14,046 nt of DNA. It comes from a bacterium (GTDB taxonomy: Bacteria; Bacillota; Bacilli; Lactobacillales; Streptococcaceae). A model generated the notes under the pieces. It had not been told where the DNA came from. It worked only from the letters and a program-made list of their open reading frames with translations, and did no database searches. The stretch is taken from the NCBI GenBank assembly GCA_905221235.1, contig CAJNCJ010000024.1:1-14046 (forward strand). Reading direction: 5' to 3'. Both the position numbers and the translations under genes were made by a program. Each line of letters opens with the position of its first letter. The first letter of the stretch is position 1. Of this stretch, positions 6,988-14,046 are shown one piece after another.

Positions 6988-8154
6988 ATGAGATATTTAA
7001 CTGCAGGAGAATCACATGGGCCCCGTCTGACGGCTATTATTGAAGGTATTCCGGCCGGACTTCCTTTGACAGCTGAGGATGTTAATGGGGATCTTAAACG
7101 CCGTCAGGGTGGCTACGGTCGCGGTGGTCGTATGAAGATTGAGAGTGACCAGGTTGTCTTTACATCGGGCGTTCGCCACGGGAAAACGACAGGGGCTCCC
7201 ATTACCATGGACGTTATCAATAAGGATCACCAAAAATGGTTGGACATCATGTCTGCGGAGGACATTGAAGACCGCCTTAAAAGCAAGCGTAAAATCACCC
7301 ATCCTCGTCCAGGTCATGCCGATTTGGTAGGGGGCATCAAGTACCGTTTTGATGATTTGCGAAATTCTTTGGAACGTTCATCTGCTCGTGAAACAACCAT
7401 GCGAGTGGCAGTCGGGGCTGTAGCCAAACGCCTCTTGTCTGAGCTGGATATGGAAATTGCCAACCATGTCGTGGTCTTTGGTGGCAAGGAAATCGATGTA
7501 CCTGAGAATCTAACCGTCGCTGAAATCAAGCAACGAGCTGCCCAGTCTGAAGTTTCTATTGTCAACCAAGAACGAGAACAGGAAATCAAGGACTATATTG
7601 ACCAAATCAAGCGTGACGGTGATACCATCGGTGGGGTTGTCGAGACAGTTGTCGGAGGTGTTCCAGTTGGCCTCGGTTCCTATGTCCAATGGGACAGAAA
7701 ATTGGATGCGCGATTGGCCCAAGCAGTGGTTTCTATCAATGCCTTTAAAGGGGTGGAATTTGGTCTTGGCTTTGAAGCTGGTTACCGTAAAGGCAGCCAA
7801 GTTATGGATGAAATTCTCTGGTCTAAAGAAGACGGCTATACTCGCCGTACCAACAATCTGGGTGGCTTTGAAGGTGGCATGACCAATGGACAACCCATCG
7901 TTGTTCGTGGAGTCATGAAACCTATTCCTACTCTCTACAAACCACTTATGAGTGTGGATATCGAAACCCACGAACCTTACAAGGCGACCGTGGAGAGAAG
8001 TGATCCGACCGCCCTTCCAGCTGCAGGAGTAGTCATGGAAGCTGTTGTGGCTACGGTTCTGGCGCAAGAAATCCTTGAAAAATTCTCATCAGACAATCTT
8101 GAGGAATTAAAAGAAGCGGTAGCTAAACACCGAGACTATGCAAAGAACTATTAA
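6988..8154 (+). CDS. aroC: Chorismate synthase
   Basis: Converts EPSP to chorismate, the last common step, with reduced FMN as cofactor. The protein has 388 residues. Signature motifs are AGESHGPRL with acid-base His10, GYGRGGRM (42-49), [13 protein letters not shown] with His110, [11 protein letters not shown] (130-140) and the C-terminal [13 protein letters not shown]. The enzyme family needs reduced flavin; no flavin reductase domain is fused, so it would be a monofunctional enzyme relying on a separate reductase. It starts 9 bp after aroB behind TAAGGAGA. Confidence 0.97.
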   Translation: MRYLTAGESHGPRLTAIIEGIPAGLPLTAEDVNGDLKRRQGGYGRGGRMKIESDQVVFTSGVRHGKTTGAPITMDVINKDHQKWLDIMSAEDIEDRLKSKRKITHPRPGHADLVGGIKYRFDDLRNSLERSSARETTMRVAVGAVAKRLLSELDMEIANHVVVFGGKEIDVPENLTVAEIKQRAAQSEVSIVNQEREQEIKDYIDQIKRDGDTIGGVVETVVGGVPVGLGSYVQWDRKLDARLAQAVVSINAFKGVEFGLGFEAGYRKGSQVMDEILWSKEDGYTRRTNNLGGFEGGMTNGQPIVVRGVMKPIPTLYKPLMSVDIETHEPYKATVERSDPTALPAAGVVMEAVVATVLAQEILEKFSSDNLEELKEAVAKHRDYAKNY

Positions 8155-8163
8155 GGAGTTCCT

Positions 8164-9267
8164 ATGGCAAAAACAATCTATATCGCAGGTCTTGGTTTGA
8201 TTGGTGCCTCTATGGCACTTGGTATCAAACGTGATCATCCAGACTATGAAATTTTAGGTTATAATCGCAGTCAAGCTTCGAGAGATATCGCCTTGAAAGA
8301 AGGCATGATTGACCGTGCAACAGATGATTTTGCCAGTTTTGCTCCTTTGGCAGATATCATCATCCTCAGTTTGCCAATCAAACAAACCATTGCTTTTATT
8401 CAGGAGTTGGCCGACTTGGACTTGAAAGAAGGAGTGATTATTTCAGATGCTGGTTCGACCAAGTCAGCCATTGTGGATGCGGCGGAGCAGTATTTGGCTG
8501 GCAAGCCTGTTCGCTTTGTCGGGGCCCATCCTATGGCTGGTAGTCACAAGACAGGGGCCGCCTCTGCGGATGTCAATCTTTTTGAAAATGCCTATTATAT
8601 CTTTACCCCTTCGAGCATGACAGGTCAGGATACGCTTGAGGAAATGAAGGATCTGCTTTCAGGTCTTCATGCCCGATTTATCGAGATTGATGCCAAGGAA
8701 CATGATCGAGTGACTTCTCAGATTAGCCATTTTCCACATATTCTGGCTTCTAGTCTTATGGAGCAGACTGCGGTCTATGCTCAAGAACATGAGATGGCAA
8801 GGCGTTTTGCGGCCGGTGGTTTTCGAGATATGACTCGAATTGCAGAAAGCGAGCCAGGTATGTGGACTTCCATTCTTTTGTCCAATCGTGAGACTATCCT
8901 AGAGCGGATTGAGGATTTTAAGGAACGTTTGGATGAGGTTGGACAAGCCATCAGCAAGGGAGATGAAGATCAGATTTGGAACTTTTTCAACCAAGCGCGT
9001 GAGCAACGTCAGGTTATGGAAATCCATAAGCGTGGCGGTGTGGATAGCTCTTATGACCTCTATGTCGACGTTCCCGATGAAGAAGATGTCATCTTGCGAA
9101 TTTTGGAACTGCTACGTGGAACTTCCTTGGTTAACATCCACATCAACGAGGAAAACCGTGAGGATATTCACGGGATTCTACAAATTTCATTTAAAAACGC
9201 TCAAGACTTGGAAAGAGCCGAGCACCTCATAACAGAAAATACCGACTATACAGTAGTCATCAAATAA
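8164..9267 (+). CDS. tyrA: Prephenate dehydrogenase with C-terminal ACT domain
   Basis: Oxidatively decarboxylates prephenate to 4-hydroxyphenylpyruvate, the tyrosine branch. The 367 residues contain an NAD-binding Rossmann motif GLGLIGAS (9-16), SDAGSTK (94-100), the catalytic region [12 protein letters not shown] (120-131) and [11 protein letters not shown] (187-197). From about residue 297 a C-terminal ACT domain ([14 protein letters not shown] and GILQISFK) is expected to bind tyrosine or another amino acid and give feedback control. There is no chorismate mutase fusion, unlike the enterobacterial TyrA. It starts 9 bp after aroC behind AAGGAG. Confidence 0.96.
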   Translation: MAKTIYIAGLGLIGASMALGIKRDHPDYEILGYNRSQASRDIALKEGMIDRATDDFASFAPLADIIILSLPIKQTIAFIQELADLDLKEGVIISDAGSTKSAIVDAAEQYLAGKPVRFVGAHPMAGSHKTGAASADVNLFENAYYIFTPSSMTGQDTLEEMKDLLSGLHARFIEIDAKEHDRVTSQISHFPHILASSLMEQTAVYAQEHEMARRFAAGGFRDMTRIAESEPGMWTSILLSNRETILERIEDFKERLDEVGQAISKGDEDQIWNFFNQAREQRQVMEIHKRGGVDSSYDLYVDVPDEEDVILRILELLRGTSLVNIHINEENREDIHGILQISFKNAQDLERAEHLITENTDYTVVIK

Positions 9268-9277
9268 GGAGAAAATT

Positions 9278-11456
<2,179 letters not shown>

Positions 11457-11460
<4 letters not shown>

Positions 11461-12305
11461 AAATTGCGTATCTAGGTCCCAAGGGATCATTTTCACACCA
11501 CGTTGTGCAGACAGCTTTTCCTCATGAGGAATTGCAGGCCTTTGCCAATATTACAGACGTCATCAAGGCCTATGAACAAGGCTTGGTGGACTATTCTGTG
11601 GTGCCAGTTGAAAATTCTATCGAGGGTAGTGTTCATGAAACCTTGGACTACCTTTTTCATCAGGCTCGTATTCAAGCAGTAGCAGAAATCGTTCAACCCA
11701 TTCATCAGCAGTTGATGGTGGTCCCAGGTCACACTAAGATTGAGAAGATTTTTTCTCATCCACAGGCCTTGGCTCAAGGAAAGAAATTTATCGATGAACA
11801 GTATCCAGATGCTCAAATCGAGGTGACTGCTAGTACAGCCTATGCGGCCCGCTTTATTTCCGAACATCCAGACCAGCCTTATGCAGCCATTGCACCTAGA
11901 AGTTCTGCCGAAGAATATGGCTTGGAACTGATTGCTGAGGATATTCAGGAAATGGAAGCTAATTTCACACGTTTCTGGGTTCTGGGAGCTGAAGGTGCAG
12001 CTATTCCCTTGCAGGCACAAACTGAAAAAATGAGTTTGGCCTTGACCTTGCCTGACAATCTTCCCGGTGCCCTCTACAAGGCTCTTTCGACCTTTGCTTG
12101 GCGAGGAATTGACCTGACAAAAATTGAAAGCCGTCCACTCAAGACAGCGCTAGGCGAATACTTTTTCATTATCGATGTGGACTATACTGATAAATCCTTG
12201 GTTCACTTTGCCCAAAAAGAACTAGAAGCGATTGGAATCCAGTATAAGGTTCTGGGTGCCTATCCTATTTATCCAATATCAGACCATGGAAAGGAGAGAA
12301 GATGA
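11457..12305 (+). CDS. pheA: Prephenate dehydratase with C-terminal ACT domain
   Basis: Decarboxylates and dehydrates prephenate to phenylpyruvate, the phenylalanine branch. The protein has 282 residues. The catalytic lobes carry YLGPKGSFSH (5-14), VVPVENSIEGSVHETLD (48-64) and the TRF motif at 171-173 (NFTRFWVLG), whose Thr is essential in the family. The ACT domain follows from about 192, with GALYKAL (204-210) and ESRPLKT (224-230), the pattern that binds phenylalanine for feedback inhibition. There is no N-terminal chorismate mutase domain. ATGA overlaps join it to aroK upstream and to the psr gene downstream. Confidence 0.96.
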
Positions 12306-13597
12306 GTAAAGAAAATCCCTTAAGTCATCATGAGCAGTTGCGCTATGACTATCTTTTTAAGAACATTCATTACCTCAATGAGCGAGAGAAAAAAGAGTTT
12401 GCTTACCTGCAAGACAAATTAAATAGGGCAAGTAGTGACGCCACCTCAGAAAGTCAAGAATTGACCGAGGATTATGGAAAGACAAATGCTAACGCTTCAA
12501 TTCCTTCTTATAATAGTCGTAGTCGTTCTGAGAGATACCAGAAGATCAATTCTCTTCCAAAGAAAAAGACTAAAAAGCGGAAGCTACGGTGGGGGCGTAT
12601 TTTCGCAGGTTTACTGGCTATCTTAGCTTGTGTAGCGCTTGGTATGATTTTTATGTTCTTAAAAGGTTATACCAATGCTAATCCAGATAAAAATACGAAT
12701 GCTCGGGCAGCTCAAGTAGAAGTCTTTAATGGTCAGGATACCAGAGATGGTGTTAATATTTTGATCATGGGTACAGATGGGCGAATTGGTCAAAATAGTG
12801 CTGAGACGCGGACTGACTCTATTATGGTATTAAATGTCGGAGGTTCGGACAAGAAAATCAAGCTGGTCAGCTTTATGCGTGATAATTTGGTCTATATAGA
12901 TGGTTATAGTCAAGTGATTAACGGTAGAAAACAGACAGATAACAAGTTAAACGTAGCCTATGAGTTAGGAGAACAAGAGGGGCAAAAAGGGGCAGAAATG
13001 GTTCGTCAAGTCTTGAAAGACAATTTTGACTTGGACATTAAGTATTACGCCTTGGTCGATTTTCAAGCCTTTGCAACAGCGATTGATACGCTTTTCCCTG
13101 ATGGGGTGACGATTGATGCTCAATTTTCAACATTGAATGGGCGTCCACTAACAGAAGCTACAGTCGGCGATGATTTACATGCGACTGAGACTGAGTCTCC
13201 AACCCAGACTATTAAAGTCGGAAAACAGCAGATGAATGGTTCGACCTTGCTCAATTATGCTCGTTTCCGTGATGATGATGAGGCGGATTACGGCCGTACC
13301 AAAAGACAGCAGCAAGTGCTGACAGCAGTTCTTCAGCAAATCAAAGATCCAACCAAGCTTTTTACAGGCTCAGAGGCACTTGGCAAAGTCTTCGGAATGA
13401 CCTCAACGAATGTTCCTTATACCTTCCTGTTAACAAATGGCTTGTCTTTCCTAGACGGAGCTCAAAATGGTATTGAAAAATTGACGATTCCAGAACTGGG
13501 TGACTGGGTAGATGCCTATGATGTTTATGGAGGCTTGGGCTTGCTTGTCGATCAAAATAAATATCAAGCCAAGCTCGCTCAAATGGGCTTGAGATAA
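12302..13597 (+). CDS. psr: LytR-CpsA-Psr (LCP) family cell-wall glycopolymer ligase
   Basis: LCP proteins attach teichoic acid or capsule precursors from undecaprenyl-phosphate to peptidoglycan on the outer face of the membrane. The 431-residue protein has a long hydrophilic cytoplasmic N-terminus (about 1-97, ending in the basic PKKKTKKRKLRWGR), one membrane helix (about 98-120), then the extracellular LCP domain. The domain shows ILIMGTDGR (153-161), TRTDSIMVL (169-177), SFMRDNLV (190-197, with the conserved Arg193) and LNYARFRDDDEADYGRTKRQ (317-336), the Asp/Arg-rich signature. Position directly behind pheA matches what I recall for psr, one of the three pneumococcal LCP genes. It overlaps pheA by 4 bp with AAAGGAGAG upstream. 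No classical terminator follows before the BOX element. Confidence 0.92.
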   Translation: MSKENPLSHHEQLRYDYLFKNIHYLNEREKKEFAYLQDKLNRASSDATSESQELTEDYGKTNANASIPSYNSRSRSERYQKINSLPKKKTKKRKLRWGRIFAGLLAILACVALGMIFMFLKGYTNANPDKNTNARAAQVEVFNGQDTRDGVNILIMGTDGRIGQNSAETRTDSIMVLNVGGSDKKIKLVSFMRDNLVYIDGYSQVINGRKQTDNKLNVAYELGEQEGQKGAEMVRQVLKDNFDLDIKYYALVDFQAFATAIDTLFPDGVTIDAQFSTLNGRPLTEATVGDDLHATETESPTQTIKVGKQQMNGSTLLNYARFRDDDEADYGRTKRQQQVLTAVLQQIKDPTKLFTGSEALGKVFGMTSTNVPYTFLLTNGLSFLDGAQNGIEKLTIPELGDWVDAYDVYGGLGLLVDQNKYQAKLAQMGLR

Positions 13598-13601
13598 GAT
13601 A

Positions 13602-13753
13602 ATACTCAATGAAAATCAAAGTGCAAACTAGGAAGCTAGCCGCAGGCTGCTCAAAACACTGTTTTGAGGTTGTGGATAGAACTGACGAAGTCAGTAACCA
13701 TACATACGGCAAGGTGAAGCTGACGTGGTTTGAAGAGATTTTCGAAGAGTATA
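13602..13753 (-). repeat. BOX element, A1-B1-C1 arrangement, minus orientation
   Basis: Read on the minus strand, this is boxA (ending on the plus strand with TTCGAAGAGTAT at 13741-13752 and containing TACGGCAAGGTGAAGCTGACG), one boxB with the ACTTCGTCAGT motif, and boxC ending in CATTGAGTATT. The palindrome CTCAAAACACTGTTTTGAG is also present. At about 152 bp it is close to the canonical length, and by eye it is nearer to consensus than the copy at 760-907. It starts only 4 bp after the psr stop codon, so it would lie in the 3' end of the operon transcript. A 64-codon frame crosses it, but this is repeat sequence and not a gene. Confidence 0.93.
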
Positions 13754-13812
13754 AGACAGAAAAATCAAAGTTTGATAGCTATTTATCCAGCAGTCAGGGG
13801 TAAATTCCCAAA

Positions 13813-13845
13813 CTAAGTTCCACTGCTAATCCAAGTGGAAGTTAG
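13813..13845. repeat. Inverted repeat 1 of the right-edge cluster
   Basis: CTAAGTTCCACT (13813-13824) and AGTGGAAGTTAG (13834-13845) are inverted with one G-G mismatch around a 9-nt loop. No U-tract follows, so it is not a standard terminator. Related copies lie at 13862-13904 and 13991-14018. Confidence 0.65.
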
Positions 13846-13861
13846 TCTGATAAAAATCCTA

Positions 13862-13904
13862 AAAACCAGTGGAAATCCGTGTCAGGGTAAGTTCCACTGG
13901 TTTT
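13862..13904. terminator. Hairpin, possible bidirectional terminator
   Basis: AAAACCAGTGGAA (13862-13874) and TTCCACTGGTTTT (13892-13904) form a perfect 13-bp stem with a 17-nt loop. On the plus strand it could end the psr transcript, with TTTT followed by AAT. On the minus strand a longer T-rich run follows (TTTTTAGGATTTTTA), so it may instead serve a minus-strand gene right of the window. The core GTTCCACT/AGTGGAA is shared with the neighbouring inverted repeats. Confidence 0.55.
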
Positions 13905-13971
13905 AATCATGCTTGATTTCATCGCTTTTGTAGCCAAAATAAATCGAAAAAAAGAGCGCTCAAAATCCCCT

Positions 13972-14018
13972 CATCTGAAAGCGTTTCAGATTAAGTTCCG
14001 CTATGGTGGAAGTTAGTG
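13972..14018. repeat. Palindrome plus third copy of the GTTCC-GGAAGTTAG repeat
   Basis: ATCTGAAA and TTTCAGAT (13973-13980 and 13984-13991, allowing for the GCG loop) form an 8-bp hairpin. Directly after it, TTAAGTTCCGCTATGGTGG followed by AAGTTAGTGTGA repeats the unit at 13813 with a shorter middle (TAAGTTCCRCT ... GTGGAAGTTAGTSTGA). The rest of 13846-14046 shows no gene. The element type is not recognised. Confidence 0.5.
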
Positions 14019-14046
14019 TGAGACGTTTGAATGGAGTTGAAGGTTA

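Noticed and set aside
13609..13803. 64-codon plus-strand frame after psr
   Set aside because: Its N-terminal half is translated BOX sequence, and no ribosome binding site was identified; not treated as a gene.

Overview
The window looks like chromosomal DNA from a low-GC Firmicute of the Streptococcus mitis group (S. mitis, S. oralis or S. pneumoniae). Three things point there. Two BOX repeats, interspersed elements typical of pneumococcus and its close relatives, are present. The gene order for aromatic amino acid synthesis matches what I recall for this group. The AroA protein is very close to the pneumococcal enzyme as I remember it. I ran no alignment, so the species is not fixed.

Left region (1-943): a strong hairpin terminator (29-59), then the left end of an IS200/IS605-type insertion sequence whose tnpA breaks off after 30 codons. 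An AT-rich gene for a 72-residue membrane protein follows, with its own strong promoter and a TTG start. Then comes noncoding DNA, a BOX element, and the terminator of the next gene.

Minus-strand gene (944-3094): an LtaS/MdoB-type membrane sulfatase-fold enzyme, predicted to transfer glycerol phosphate at the cell surface. It starts at GTG 3094, downstream of its own promoter. That promoter stands back to back with the promoter of the plus-strand operon.

Plus-strand operon (3211-13597): an RlmI-type rRNA methyltransferase with a probably leaderless start, then aroD, aroE, aroB, aroC, tyrA and a UPF0342 (YlbF/YheA-like) gene. A terminator-like hairpin and a weak promoter come next, then aroA, aroK, pheA and an LCP-family (Psr) cell-wall ligase. 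Genes overlap by 4-11 bp or sit 9-18 bp apart, with the single break before aroA. Together AroD, E, B, C, A and K cover the route from DAHP to chorismate; TyrA and PheA take prephenate toward tyrosine and phenylalanine. DAHP synthase and chorismate mutase are not in the window and must be encoded elsewhere.

Right region (13598-14046): a second BOX element in the opposite orientation to the first, then about 290 bp of noncoding DNA with a cluster of related inverted repeats and no convincing gene. I see no tRNA, rRNA, CRISPR array or obvious new defence system. The least explained parts are the small membrane-protein gene next to the broken IS and the repeat cluster at the right edge.
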